From NCBI RefSeq assembly GCF_022531965.1, contig NZ_CP092831.1, positions 2,675,001 to 2,739,000 of the forward strand: 64,000 bases of DNA, given 5' to 3'. The notes beneath the pieces are model-generated. The model had not been told where the DNA came from, did not search any database, and worked only from the letters and a program-made list of their open reading frames with translations. Every line of letters starts with the position of its first letter. Position 1 is the first letter of the stretch. Below are positions 38,442-48,191 of this stretch, one piece after another. Source of the DNA: Paenibacillus peoriae. GTDB taxonomy: Bacteria > Bacillota > Bacilli > Paenibacillales > Paenibacillaceae. Made by a program: the position numbers and the translations under genes.

Positions 38442-38875
38442 CAAGTGAAAGGTCAGCAGATAAAATTGGCCTTGGTATAATAAGGGTAATTCACTAAGGA
38501 GAGATTTTATTGTCTAGAGCTGTTCTTTACTAATCCAATTCCATAAAAAGGGGTTTTCATGTACTTACTATTTCTCTGCCCAATTTTTGTATTACGGGTG
38601 GGATTTGAAAGCTTCGGAATTAGTTAAGAACAACGGATATTACCAGATCCTTAGGGATACCTGTTATAATGAGTCCAATCCGTGTTGTTTCAGCGCGGAT
38701 TTTTTTGTGGCCCAAATAGCAGTTGATATGAGGGTAGGAATGACGTATGTTCATTCCTGCCCTTTTCCAATTTTTAGCAAAGTGGGATAGAAGGGAATTA
38801 CTCCAATTGGATCAAATACAACCAGATTTCTTGAATGAAAGATTCAATCTAAGTAAATAGAAAGGTGGACAATAT
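38442..38875. other. 434-base stretch without convincing gene
   Basis: An open frame of 67 codons at 38587-38790 runs straight through a terminator hairpin (38677-38706) and has no ribosome site, so I do not call it. Otherwise AT-rich spacer; AAAGGTGG at its 3' end serves the acetyltransferase gene. Confidence 0.5.
38677..38708 (+). terminator. intrinsic terminator
   Basis: AATCCGTG (38677-38684) pairs with CGCGGATT (38694-38701) with one wobble, followed by T6. Confidence 0.7.
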
Positions 38876-39354
38876 ATGAACTTCAAACGAATCGGCTCTT
38901 ATTAAAAACACTTGATCTTAATTTAATCGAAGCAGCAGCCCGACGTGATATAGGTGCTATTGAAGCTTTGGGTTATAAAACCAGTGATGAATGGCCGGGG
39001 CATGATAAAAATAATGGCACTAGAGGTTTTGATTCTTGGATCATTGTAGATAAGGATAACCAAGAAATTGTTGGAGGGATTGGTTTTTTAGGAGATCCTG
39101 ACCAGAACGGTATGATTGAGATCGGTTTTGCAACGAATGAAAGCCATCGCCGCAAAGGCTATTGCTATGAAGTCGCTCAAAAAATAATAGAGTGGTCATT
39201 AAATCATGAAGAAGTCCAAATCATAACGGCAAGATGCGTACCTGACAATATCAGCTCTAAGAATTTGTTATTGAAGTTAGGATTTCAAATTTGTCACAAG
39301 GATGAAGAATTGCTTTATTGGAAATATCAAATGAAGAAAGTAGGAGGGGTTTAG
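38876..39354 (+). pseudogene. GNAT acetyltransferase with frameshift at codon 2
   Basis: The acetyltransferase reading frame is intact from 38881 to the TAG at 39352-39354. Its N-terminus reads LQTNRLLLKTLDLNLIEAAA, the usual RimJ/RimL-like opening, followed by GGIGFLGDPDQNGMIEIGF and ATNESHRRKGYCYEVAQ (acetyl-CoA loop R-x-K-G-Y). But the only start codon with a good ribosome site (AAAGGTGG, ATG at 38876-38878) is separated from that frame by one missing base: ATG-AA-CTT-CAA. Translation from the ATG stops after nine codons. Either the gene is inactivated, or a sequencing error dropped a base, or a poor internal TTG at 38968 is used. Without the shift the product would be about 159 residues, normal for the family. 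Confidence 0.75.
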
Positions 39355-39522
39355 CAGAAAAGAATGCGAATACTGGAGGGTGAAGTTCGCTAAAGTAACT
39401 GAGAACGATAGTTCAACGCTATTTTCTCATTAATATCATCATTTTCTTTTGAAATGCCGATATAAAATTGAGTCTAGAGAACTATTTTATACATAAATTT
39501 TACCTAAAGGAAGTGGAAAGAG

Positions 39523-40290
39523 ATGTTGAAAAAGAAATGGCTTATCGCCCCGTTGGTTGCGACGACACTGTTTTTCGGTCAATCTGCCTTCGCGGCAAAC
39601 ACGTTTTCTGATGTGGAAGGAACAAAATATGAATGGGCTGCCGAATCGATTCGTTCCATGGTCGATAAGGGCATTGTCAAGGGCTATGAAGATGGGACCT
39701 TCAAGCCAAGCAAAACCATAACGAAAGCGGAATTTGTACATATGTTTCACAAGCTTTTTCTAGAAATTGATCGTTCTTCCGGCGAATCTTCCGATTTTGA
39801 GGATGCGCGTAAACACTGGGCGAATAAAGATTTTGCAGCAATATTCAACGGGGACTATGTTTGGCCGTATGCTGAAAGTGTTGGGGGGAAATATCCAAAC
39901 TATCAATTCTATGTCAAGCCTGACAAACCACTGACCCGCTGGGATGTGATGATGATTGCCTCTCTTCGGACGAATTATACCAATCAGACGCTTCATCCTG
40001 AGATTGAGGAAGTGATCTCAGCAGCTGCGCAGTACAAGGATATGAAAGTTCGTCAAGCCAATTACAATGATAATTTCTCGGCCTACTATCCGGTGCTGTA
40101 CATCGACAAGACTGGAGAAGAGTACTCCTATGATGGAGATTCCCAGGATCAAAAGGCAGAAGCATTCTACACCCTAACCAAGATGGGGGTCCTTACCGCT
40201 AATGAAGGATACCTTCACCCAAAAGCGCTAGTCACACGGGCTGAAGCTGTTACCATTTTACAGCGTTTGTACGAGGCCACAACGAAGTGA
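39523..40290 (+). CDS. S-layer homology (SLH) domain protein
   Basis: The product (255 residues) has a Sec signal peptide (cleavage after QSAFA near residue 24) and SLH motifs: the first from TFSDVEGTKYEWAAESIRSM with GIVKGYEDGTFKPSKTITKAEF, a degenerate middle part, and a last one with AFYTLTKMGVLT and LVTRAEAVTILQRLYE. SLH modules bind pyruvylated wall polymers, so the protein should be held at the cell surface. No enzymatic domain is present, and the length equals about three SLH units with divergent spacing. GGAAGTGGAAAGAG precedes the ATG. It stands alone. Confidence 0.9.
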   Translation: MLKKKWLIAPLVATTLFFGQSAFAANTFSDVEGTKYEWAAESIRSMVDKGIVKGYEDGTFKPSKTITKAEFVHMFHKLFLEIDRSSGESSDFEDARKHWANKDFAAIFNGDYVWPYAESVGGKYPNYQFYVKPDKPLTRWDVMMIASLRTNYTNQTLHPEIEEVISAAAQYKDMKVRQANYNDNFSAYYPVLYIDKTGEEYSYDGDSQDQKAEAFYTLTKMGVLTANEGYLHPKALVTRAEAVTILQRLYEATTK

Positions 40291-40450
40291 TTTTTAGATC
40301 AATGATTATCAGATAAAAGCAAAAAAAGATTCAACAAATGGCTTCATTTACACCTCAAAGGGTAGTGCTGTTAGGTTTTGATAAGCCGAATTCAGAAAAT
40401 AAACAAATCTAAAAGTATGTTGATGAATATGTGGGAAAATTGAGATTTCA

Positions 40451-40482
40451 AACCGCTGATCTGAACAAATCAGCGGTTTTTT
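40451..40482 (+). terminator. intrinsic terminator
   Basis: AACCGCTGAT (40451-40460) pairs with ATCAGCGGTT (40469-40478), followed by T tract TTTTTT. Confidence 0.85.
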
Positions 40483-40718
40483 AGTACGAAATGGGAGGGC
40501 GAATCACGTTACATCTGCTGATAAAGGGTCGACCTACCGCGCCATCGAGGCAAAAGTTAAGTCAAACCTTGATCAAGGTGGTCAGTGGATGATAGGCACT
40601 AGCCGCTTGCGCATTGTAGCCATCAAAGAAACTGAATAAGGAGATGAACTGCTTTGGAGTTTTCTACTTACTTAGTTACATATCTATGGCGACGCCTGAC
40701 CGTTCATTACTGTCGAAG

Positions 40719-40764
40719 GACAACAACTATGTATAAAAAGTCGCCAAATTGGCGTTTTTTGTTG
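40719..40764 (+). repeat. ACAACAA-terminator element, copy 1
   Basis: GACAACAACTATGTATAAAA then AGTCGCCAAATTGGCG and T6. The same order (GACAACAATAT, ACGCATAAGAAGTCGCCA, TTTTGGCGGC, T6) recurs at 49426-49478. Each copy ends in a Rho-independent terminator built on CGCCA / TGGCG and encodes a similar short peptide tail (KKSPxWR). Likely a dispersed intergenic element or the 3' end of related short genes. Confidence 0.5.
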
Positions 40765-41236
40765 TAACCATCTTTAAGCCAAAAACATTAAATCAAACGT
40801 TGTATTGTCCGATAGAATACCAAGAAACGACTGATTCGTATCCAAGAAGTTAAAAGATTATAGTGATGTACTGTGATTAACTAATGTAAACGACGAATAA
40901 AATATCATTTAAATATGTGTTGAGGAAGTTTTCCTGTTTGATTGTCCAATTTTCAATCGAACAAAAAAGCTTCCTTTTTATTAAAATCCTGAAGCTACTA
41001 GAGTTTTCCCAGTATATCAAAAGCTGGGGAAATGTTATTCTTTCTTTCGGATTCTTCCCTTCTTCGATTTATGTGATGTACCTAGATTATCTAGTGTTTA
41101 TTTATAAACTTTCTTTCCACCATCCTGCGTAAAGCCTTCCATTTTGAGGGGAGACACCATCTTTACGCCAGATAAATGACATTTGATTCATGATGATCCG
41201 TGCCACGCATTGGTTTGAGATATGAACTTGGTGAAC

Positions 41237-42622
41237 CTATGACTCATGCAATTGCGCTGACTTCTGGTGCCGCCGACTTATGAATACCAAAGACAATGCA
41301 ATTACCGTGAGGATAATCCCAAGCATTTGAAATCCCTTGAAGCTAAATGTACCTCCCATTACGATACCTATCAATAATGAAGAGATAATGGTTCCCAGAT
41401 ATCTTGATGTGCTAAATAATCCGGATGCTACACCGATTATTTCTTTTGGAGAACTTTGAAACAGGGCTGCTTGCATACCTACATTGTTCAAACCGTTGCT
41501 AATACCGAATGCAGCTAAAGCCAAACACACGCTGATAACCGGTGAATTTGGATTCAATGTCACCAGCCACACTGACCCCAATGTCATCAGAATTGCGGAC
41601 ACCAGCAATGCCGGTCTGGGTCCTGATTTATCGATCCATTGTCCTGCAATGGGAGAAGTAATTAGCGAGCACAAGCCTAAGCTTAGCATGAGAATGCCTG
41701 TTTGGAATTCGCTGACATGACGTACCATTTGCAAGTAGGACGGAAGCCCGAAAAAGAGCGAGTAATATAGTACGTTAACGAGCATGAATTCGACATTAAT
41801 CCAAATCATCGCAGGGTAACTGGCGAATGTGCGTAAAGGAATGAAGGGTGATGTCGCTTTTAACTCATGTCGTACGAATGCCCCCAGCGCAACGAAGCCT
41901 ATCAGCCCGACAATGACATTTCCTAATGAGATATGCCCAGATGATTTTGCCGAGAGTAACCCAACGAGCAGGGCAACCAGACCCAATGTGAAGAGCAGAA
42001 TCCCTGTTGCATCAATCAAATCAAACCATTTACGAAAAGACATGTTGCGTGCTACGGATGTTGGCAGTTCGTCCTTAGGAATATTCCTCCAAGCCAATAC
42101 AAAGCTGGCCACCACAAACGGAATATTGATGAAAAAGATAGCAGGCCAATTCCACCAATGAATCAACACCCCGCCAATAAAGGGGCCAATTGCTGCTGCT
42201 CCAGATAGGAATATGGACAAAACAGACAACGCAGTTGCTTGTTTCTCTGTAATATGAATTCGAACAATAGCCATTCCAACTCCAACCATCATGCTTGTTC
42301 CGATGGATTGCACAATGCGGAACATGATGAGCCACCCGAAATTTAGTGATAATGGAGCTAATAATGATGCAATGAAGGCTACAACAAGCCCGGTAAGGAA
42401 TATCTTCCTACGACCAAATAAATCGCTGGCCTTACCCATGACAGGTTGAGCGATGCTACTTGCAATGTAGAAAGAAAAAATAATCCAGGAAACACCTGTA
42501 AAGTCAAGATGGAACACATTTTGTAGACTTGGAATAGCAACTGAAACCATCGAAGAATTTAATGGGTTCAATAGTATCCCTAGACCAACTGAAATCATTA
42601 ACCACCAGCTGCGAACGCTCAT
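41237..42622 (-). CDS. MFS drug transporter, 14-helix DHA2 type
   Basis: The product (461 residues) has fourteen predicted helices and the DHA2 drug:proton antiporter features: the N-terminal NPLNSSMVSVAIPSLQ segment (motif D1-like), loop 2-3 motif GKASDLFGRRKIFLTG, and the antiporter motif region GAAAIGPFIGGVLIHWWNWP. It is likely a multidrug exporter. The open frame reaches 42637, but GGGGGGACCAGAA precedes the ATG at 42620-42622. It is divergent from a LysR gene 110 bases away, which probably controls it. Its terminator is not evident. Confidence 0.92.
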   Translation of the reverse strand: MSVRSWWLMISVGLGILLNPLNSSMVSVAIPSLQNVFHLDFTGVSWIIFSFYIASSIAQPVMGKASDLFGRRKIFLTGLVVAFIASLLAPLSLNFGWLIMFRIVQSIGTSMMVGVGMAIVRIHITEKQATALSVLSIFLSGAAAIGPFIGGVLIHWWNWPAIFFINIPFVVASFVLAWRNIPKDELPTSVARNMSFRKWFDLIDATGILLFTLGLVALLVGLLSAKSSGHISLGNVIVGLIGFVALGAFVRHELKATSPFIPLRTFASYPAMIWINVEFMLVNVLYYSLFFGLPSYLQMVRHVSEFQTGILMLSLGLCSLITSPIAGQWIDKSGPRPALLVSAILMTLGSVWLVTLNPNSPVISVCLALAAFGISNGLNNVGMQAALFQSSPKEIIGVASGLFSTSRYLGTIISSLLIGIVMGGTFSFKGFQMLGIILTVIALSLVFISRRHQKSAQLHES

Positions 42623-42732
42623 TTCTGGTCCCCCCATAGCGAATTAATGTCATCGTACTTGAAATCGATTATTTATTCCAACGCATTTGATGTTATAATC
42701 TCATTGACTTGAGGGAATGAATGGAGGGCATA

Positions 42733-43620
42733 ATGGAACTTCTTCAACTGCAATATTTTCTGACGGTAGCTCGTTTGGAACATGTGACCGAAGCTGCACG
42801 AAGTCTGCACGTTACTCAATCGTCGCTGAGCAAAACGATTCAACGCCTGGAGGAAGATCTGGGGGTTCCTCTATTCGATCGAACAGGGAGGAAACTGCGA
42901 TTGAATGAGTTCGGAAGCAGATTCCTTCATCGAGCAGAGAGGGCTTTATTTGAATTGGAGCAGGGGAAGCAGGAGCTTAGTGATTTATCCAGCCCGGAAC
43001 ATGGCACTCTCGAATTGGCGGTGACCACCGCTAGCACATTACCCAATATCCTGCGAGAGTTTCGGAAAAAGCGACCCTATATTCAATTTCATGTGCAAAT
43101 GCTGACTACGCAGGAAATGGTAACGCTTCTTCATAGAGGCGAGGTCGATTTTTGCTTGTCCTCACCTCCAATAGAGGGAGATGACATCGAATGCCAAATC
43201 GTGTTTATCGACCCAATCCTTGTAGCTGTTCCAAAGGGGCATCGGTTGGCAGATCGAAGCAGTGTAACGTTGAAAGATCTAAGGGATGAATGGTTTGTCG
43301 GTGTAAAGAGAGGCTACGGTACTCGCGATTTAGTGGACTCTGTATGCAAATCGGAAGGTTTCGTACCTAAATATGTGTATGAGGGGGATGAACCTGCAAG
43401 GCTTAGTACGCTTGTGGAAGCTGAAATTGGCATAGCCTTCATACCAAGCACGGCAAGGAATTCACGGGAACATCTTAAATATCTCCAAGTAGAAAATCAC
43501 GAATTGGTACGGGAGATCGCTTTATTATGGCACAGAAGTCGGTATATTTCGCGGGCTGCTTTGGAATTCCGTGAGGTAGTTGTAGAATATTTCGGAGCGA
43601 TATCCAAACAGACAATATAA
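42733..43620 (+). CDS. LysR-family transcription regulator
   Basis: The product (295 residues) starts with the LysR winged helix (LQLQYFLTVARLEHVTEAAR, LHVTQSSLSKTIQRLEEDLG, residues 3-45) and continues with a type-2 periplasmic-binding-like effector domain. The resemblance in order and length is to the GltC/CynR-like group. GGAGG lies before ATG 42733; an upstream in-frame ATG at 42721 would place that ribosome site inside the gene. Divergent from the MFS exporter gene, it is the likely regulator of drug or metabolite export. Confidence 0.93.
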   Translation: MELLQLQYFLTVARLEHVTEAARSLHVTQSSLSKTIQRLEEDLGVPLFDRTGRKLRLNEFGSRFLHRAERALFELEQGKQELSDLSSPEHGTLELAVTTASTLPNILREFRKKRPYIQFHVQMLTTQEMVTLLHRGEVDFCLSSPPIEGDDIECQIVFIDPILVAVPKGHRLADRSSVTLKDLRDEWFVGVKRGYGTRDLVDSVCKSEGFVPKYVYEGDEPARLSTLVEAEIGIAFIPSTARNSREHLKYLQVENHELVREIALLWHRSRYISRAALEFREVVVEYFGAISKQTI

Positions 43621-43668
43621 TCCCATAATATAAGCGAAATAAAAAATACATTAACAGAAGCGGTAGCG

Positions 43669-43703
43669 TAGGACATGTTAATCAAACGTCCTAAGCGGCC
43701 GCT
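43669..43703. other. inverted repeats between convergent genes
   Basis: TAGGAC (43669-43674) and GTCCTA (43688-43693) can pair, and AGCGGCCGCT (43694-43703) is a perfect palindrome. This is the gap between the convergent LysR and AraC genes, so a weak two-way terminator is possible; no T tract follows. Confidence 0.3.
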
Positions 43704-43790
43704 TATTCTTTATTCAACTACAAAATTTGTGTTTTCGATTTGTACGCTGCCTACACACCTGCCTAGCTATTAAAGGAGTTCTTGCATTGA

Positions 43791-44633
43791 CTAACCCATC
43801 CTTCTTAGCTGACGAAACTGCTCCGGTGTGATACCTGTTTGCTCCCGAAACCTCTTGATAAAATAGCTGCTTTGATGAAAACCAGATTCCAGTGCAATCT
43901 GCTTTACAGTGAGTGCCGTGGATACAAGGAGCTGTTTAGCCAGCGTTATTCGGCATTGGAGTAAATATTGAGCTGGGGTACTGCCCATGATCTGATGGAA
44001 GAGCCGGCTAAAATGAAAGGAGCTATAACCTGACGTCGCAGCCATTGTCTTCAAATCGAGCATGTTCTGACATTGCATACGAATATATTCCGCCGTATGA
44101 CGAATCCTCTCATGGACGGTGCCGCCGGGAGAGGTCCCGAAAATTTGGTTGGAATGGTGGACGATCTCCAGAAGAATTTCATAAAGCAGGGAAGAGATCC
44201 GTACATCATAGTCGTGACGGTAAGTTTGGGCAAGTTGCAACATTTCTTCCATCAGCGGTTTTAAACGTTCTGGCCGGTGGAGCGAGAACAGATACGGTTC
44301 GTGCATGCTTCGGCCTTGTAATAGCGAATCTACATCTTGCCCGTCAAAATGAATCCATCGGACATCCCAGGGATCCTCGGGTTTAGTTCGATATTGCTGT
44401 GTCGTATGCTTGCCGAAAAGAAAGCCCATGCCAGGAGTAAGCTCGATTTCCTTCCCATCATGCACAATAGCGCCTTTGCCTGCAAAAATGATATGTAAAT
44501 TGTATTCTATCAGTAATCCTGCATTCCTTCGCTCCCCATGATTGGGGAAATTCTTGTAATGCCCTAACGATTCGGGAAACAGTATACCTTTATTTAGAAT
44601 GGGTGAAGGAAGATAACAATCTATTTTAATCAT
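43791..44633 (-). CDS. AraC-family regulator
   Basis: The product (280 residues) has an N-terminal cupin-like sensor (IEYNLHIIFAGKGAIVHDGKE-type strands, LTPGMGFLFGKHTTQQY) and a C-terminal helix-turn-helix pair (LKTMAATSGYSSFHFSRLF; VKQIALESGFHQSSYFIKRF). AAGGAGATGGATAC precedes the ATG. It is divergent from the GH42 beta-galactosidase gene 149 bases away and is the likely activator of it. Confidence 0.93.
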   Translation of the reverse strand: MIKIDCYLPSPILNKGILFPESLGHYKNFPNHGERRNAGLLIEYNLHIIFAGKGAIVHDGKEIELTPGMGFLFGKHTTQQYRTKPEDPWDVRWIHFDGQDVDSLLQGRSMHEPYLFSLHRPERLKPLMEEMLQLAQTYRHDYDVRISSLLYEILLEIVHHSNQIFGTSPGGTVHERIRHTAEYIRMQCQNMLDLKTMAATSGYSSFHFSRLFHQIMGSTPAQYLLQCRITLAKQLLVSTALTVKQIALESGFHQSSYFIKRFREQTGITPEQFRQLRRMG

Positions 44634-44782
44634 GTATCCATCTCCTTGAGTAAGTTAGCAAAAAAGTAATTCATTTAGCAAAATCGAGTTATTCTAATCC
44701 TTTTATTCCTATATTACAATAGATACAATTATAAGAGAATCACATTTTTGTACTATCACTTCTACTGAAGGAGAATTGGAGC

Positions 44783-46843
44783 ATGCCGAAATCCTTATCT
44801 TTAGATCGCTTTCATTTGGGAGCTTGTTATTATCCTGAACACTGGGACGAATCGTTGTGGTCGGACGATCTCATAAGAATGAAGGAACTGGGCTTCAGCG
44901 TCATTCGGATTGGGGAATTTGCTTGGTCGATCTTCGAGCCGGAGGAAGGAAAGTTCGACTTCACGCTGTTTGACCGTTTCTTGGAGCAGGCAGACGCGAT
45001 CGGGATTCAAGTGATCATGGGCACACCAACAGCTACGCCTCCGGCATGGCTTACTTATAAGTATCCAGAGGTGCTGAATGTGTCTATGGAGGGGGTCACG
45101 TTCCAACATGGTCAGCGTCGGCATTATAACTACAGTAGTCCCATTTATTTGGAGCTTTGCGCACGTATTACAAGAGAGATGGCACAACATTACAAAGATC
45201 ATCCGGCCATCATGGGTTGGCAAATTGATAATGAGCTGAACTGCGAGATAAATGTTTTTTATGCCGAGGCAGATCATCAGGCCTTCCGATGCTGGCTAGA
45301 GGAAAAATACGGTACGTTGGAGCAACTCAATAAGACCTGGGGTACTGTATTCTGGAATCAAACTTATGACAGCTGGAAGCAGGTTCATCTAACTCGTCCA
45401 ACCGTATCCGGGTCAACGAACCCTCATCAGTCTTTGGACGAGAAACGGTTTATATCCGATAACACCATTTCGTTTGCCAAACTACAAGTGGACATCCTTC
45501 GGTCAGTGGCGCCTAATCAGTGGGTGACAACCAACGGTGTATTCGGGCATTTGGATAGTCATAGGATGACGGATCAATTACTTGATTTTTTCTCGTACGA
45601 TTCTTACCCTCAATTCAGTACCATTTATCCGGACCAAGGGGAGATGCCATTGCTGGATCGCAAGTGGGGGCTTTCTTTAAGTAACGTCAGAGGGATGTCA
45701 CCAAATTTCTGCGTGATGGAGCAGCAATCCGGTCCGGGAGGATGGGTGAACAGGATGGAGATGCCATCCCCGCGTCCGGGGCAGATGCGATTGTGGACCT
45801 ACCAAAGCATTGCTCACGGGGCAGACATGATTTTGTATTTCCGCTGGAGAACGGCAACGTTTGGTACAGAAATGTACTGGCATGGAATTAATGATTATCA
45901 CAATCAGCCGAATCGTCGGGTCGCAGAAGCAGGCCGCGTCGGAAAGGAGCTGCAAAAGGTTGGAGGACGGATTCTTGGCAAACGCTACGTGGCAGAAGTT
46001 GCTCTACTTCGCGATTATGATAACGAGTGGGATGGCGAGTTGGATAAATGGTATGGTCCCTTGACAAAGCAAAGTGAGCTCGGCTGGTACAAGGCACTGC
46101 AGTATGGACATATACCTTCGGATATGGTTACAATCCGTCCGGGTATGGAATCAGAGCAGCTGCGGGAACTGGGAAATTACAAGGTGTTGGTATACACGCA
46201 TCCGGCGATCCTAAGAGACAGTACAGCAGCTATGTTGCAGAAGTATGTAGAGGATGGGGGCATCCTGATCTTCGGTTGCCGCACCGGTTATAAGAACGAG
46301 TTTGGTCACTGCCGTATGCAGCTACTCCCAGGGCCTGCAGCCGAAATGAGTGGCGTTCATGTAGAGGACTTTACGATGGTAAATGGGACGGCATCACCTG
46401 TATCGGTGCGGTTTAAGGAACAAGCCCTTGATTTTTGGGCTCCAGACTTCAACGACATTTTGAATGTTCATGCTGATACGGTAGAAGTACTTGCAGAGTA
46501 CGCATCAAGCTACTATGAAGGAAAACCGGCCTTGACCGTCAATCGTGTTGGCGAGGGACTGGTCTACTATTGGGGCGCAGCTTTTGACTTACCGATAGCG
46601 GCTGAGCTTCTAAGACAGCTGCCGGTGGCATCTCCGCTTGCGGGGTGGTGCCAAGCTCCTTCGACGGTAGAAGTTGCTATTCGTGCGGATGTACAAGAAG
46701 AGCTGGTATTTCTATTGAATTACAGCGGAGAAACGGCTCAGGTTAAACTGAGTGTGGAGACGGAAGATCTCCTTTCCGGTAGCAAGCTTACTGGTACCGT
46801 ACCATTGGAACCGTATGGAGTATGGGTATTAAAGAAAGTTTAA
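44783..46843 (+). CDS. beta-galactosidase, GH42
   Basis: The product (686 residues) is a cytoplasmic GH42 enzyme. The acid/base Glu is E151 in WQIDNELNCE and the nucleophile E313 in VMEQQSGPGG. The N-terminus GACYYPEHWDESLWSDDL is typical of the family, and the trimerisation and C-terminal beta domains follow. It should release galactose from short beta-galactosides such as galactobiose or lactose. GAAGGAGAATTGGAGC precedes the ATG. It is followed by a terminator and then by the wreck of a second, GH2-type beta-galactosidase gene. Confidence 0.95.
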   Translation: MPKSLSLDRFHLGACYYPEHWDESLWSDDLIRMKELGFSVIRIGEFAWSIFEPEEGKFDFTLFDRFLEQADAIGIQVIMGTPTATPPAWLTYKYPEVLNVSMEGVTFQHGQRRHYNYSSPIYLELCARITREMAQHYKDHPAIMGWQIDNELNCEINVFYAEADHQAFRCWLEEKYGTLEQLNKTWGTVFWNQTYDSWKQVHLTRPTVSGSTNPHQSLDEKRFISDNTISFAKLQVDILRSVAPNQWVTTNGVFGHLDSHRMTDQLLDFFSYDSYPQFSTIYPDQGEMPLLDRKWGLSLSNVRGMSPNFCVMEQQSGPGGWVNRMEMPSPRPGQMRLWTYQSIAHGADMILYFRWRTATFGTEMYWHGINDYHNQPNRRVAEAGRVGKELQKVGGRILGKRYVAEVALLRDYDNEWDGELDKWYGPLTKQSELGWYKALQYGHIPSDMVTIRPGMESEQLRELGNYKVLVYTHPAILRDSTAAMLQKYVEDGGILIFGCRTGYKNEFGHCRMQLLPGPAAEMSGVHVEDFTMVNGTASPVSVRFKEQALDFWAPDFNDILNVHADTVEVLAEYASSYYEGKPALTVNRVGEGLVYYWGAAFDLPIAAELLRQLPVASPLAGWCQAPSTVEVAIRADVQEELVFLLNYSGETAQVKLSVETEDLLSGSKLTGTVPLEPYGVWVLKKV

Positions 46844-46859
46844 AATAAAAAGAGCATCA

Positions 46860-46894
46860 GCCGCTGATCTTAATCCGAAGATCAGTGGCTTTTT
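46860..46894 (+). terminator. terminator after GH42 gene
   Basis: Stem GCCGCTGATCTT / AAGATCAGTGGC (46860-46871, 46878-46889) with one wobble, followed by TTTTTATT. Confidence 0.9.
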
Positions 46895-47059
46895 ATTGTA
46901 TTAAGCAAGGGAATAACATGTTGTTTTTGTGTACAAGGTTCGGCTCAATAATCGCTGTCTTTCCTATGGGTTCTTGAACCAGAGAAATCGAACATGATCG
47001 GTATTTAATACAAAATTAATAATTTAATACAATATTATTGACGCTTTTTATATTGGTGT

Positions 47060-47621
47060 GATGTGAAAGGCATGCTCGTCTGGTCGGAAATGGCGTCGAC
47101 CTTTGAGTTCAATGATCAGGCGGTTAGCCGCTTTACAAGGAATGGCTGGAAATCGTACCGCAGCAGTACAATCATCCAAGTATCATAACTTGGGCCCGTT
47201 CAATGAATCGTGTGGCATATCGACCATTGAACATGATGTAAGGCAGCAGTAGTTCACGCAAACCATTTATCATCTGACGAAGACTATTGATCCGTATCGT
47301 CCGGTGGTTACCAATGACGGATGGGAGCATAGGGTCTCGGATATTTTTAACTCTTCATGATTATGTGGAAACGGGCGAAGAGTTTTTGGGGCGATATCAG
47401 GAAAAGGAAAGCATCGTAAACAACAGCATTTCCTTTATTCAGTCGAAGCTTCTATCGAACGTTTCCGTGCAATCACCGGAGCAATTAAAGCGACCCCCTA
47501 TCTCTCGGGCTATTGCTATACACAGGTGACCGATGTACAGCAGGAAGTCAACGGGTTGTTGACGGAAGACCGAAAACCGAAGGTTCCGCTTGAAGTGATT
47601 CGGGAGATAAATCTGGCTTGA
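47060..47621 (+). pseudogene. decayed GH2 beta-galactosidase gene, 3' part
   Basis: Pieces of one glycoside hydrolase family 2 protein can be read in different frames: [20 protein letters not shown] at 47060, [14 protein letters not shown] near 47290, [15 protein letters not shown] near 47360, and AITGAIKATPYLSGYCYTQV followed by TDVQQEVNGLL and a stop at 47619-47621. The last piece matches the C-terminal barrel end of GH2 sugar-acting enzymes. At least three frame changes and several internal stops are present, a segment between 47450 and 47470 including the nucleophile region appears deleted, and the 5' half is missing. It lies behind the intact GH42 gene, so the two may once have been an operon. 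Confidence 0.8.
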
Positions 47622-47743
47622 AGCGATAATTAAGATAATAGTATTTGCAGAACGGCTGTATGCTGTCTCTTCCGTTGGAGAATAAGGAATGCGGCATCTT
47701 CAGCATACTTTTCGCATATAGGCTTTTTAGTAGAAAACTGGAT

Positions 47744-48085
47744 TTAACTATTTTGATTTTTTGTTCCCCACTCACATAACCCTTCCAAAACAGGTAATAG
47801 CGTTTCTGCTTTATCTGTGAGACTGTACTCGACTTTAGGAGGAATTTGCGGATATTCTTTTCGATTTACCAGACCATCCGCTTCCAATTCTTTTAGTTGT
47901 GAACTCAATGTTTTATAAGTAATAGCCCCTATCTGTCTTTTCAGATCATTAAAGCGAACGGTCCGGTTTTCGGCTAGGAGATAAATAATAACCATTTTCC
48001 ATTTACCACCAATCAATGAAACTGTATAACCAAAAGGTGTATCTTGAATATTTTTAACTTTACCTTTAAATTCAGCCATACTCAT
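47744..48085 (-). CDS. HxlR-family transcription regulator
   Basis: The product (113 residues) has the HxlR/DUF24 winged helix: PFGYTVSLIGGKWKMVIIYL, FNDLKRQIGAITYKTLSSQL and VNRKEYPQIPPKVEYSLTD. The common N-terminal cysteine of redox-sensing members (YodB type) is absent here, since the segment begins IQDTPFGY. The frame is open to 48118, but AAAGGA lies ten bases before the ATG at 48083-48085. It is divergent from the arginase-like gene and probably regulates it. Confidence 0.9.
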   Translation of the reverse strand: MSMAEFKGKVKNIQDTPFGYTVSLIGGKWKMVIIYLLAENRTVRFNDLKRQIGAITYKTLSSQLKELEADGLVNRKEYPQIPPKVEYSLTDKAETLLPVLEGLCEWGTKNQNS

Positions 48086-48104
48086 GGTTACAATATCCTT
48101 TCGG

Positions 48105-48133
48105 GTAGTACCTATCAAAATAGTGCGTACTAC
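48105..48133. promoter_or_regulatory. candidate HxlR operator
   Basis: GTAGTAC (48105-48111) and GTACTAC (48127-48133) form an inverted repeat with a 15-base centre, about one and a half turns apart, in the 106-base divergent region between the HxlR gene and the arginase-like gene. Confidence 0.45.
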
Positions 48134-48191
48134 GTTTTTATTTGTGTTCAGTTTATACTAACCTTACTTTTGAAGTAAAGGAGAGAATAAC

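Larger units (their letters stand above)
40291..41236. other. 946-base non-coding region with terminators and remnants
   Basis: Holds a terminator (40451-40482), a repeated terminator-like element (40719-40764), and an open segment at about 40503-40640 (STYRAIEAKVKSNLDQGG, RLRIVAIKETE, then TAA) that has no start codon and looks like the tail of a lost gene. A 71-codon frame at 40917-41132 is hydrophobic and without a ribosome site, so it is not called. Confidence 0.5.

Noticed and set aside
38587..38790. 67-codon plus-strand frame
   Set aside because: It runs through a clear terminator hairpin and has no ribosome site or recognisable composition.
40917..41132. 71-codon hydrophobic frame
   Set aside because: No ribosome site, AT-rich spacer; likely chance.
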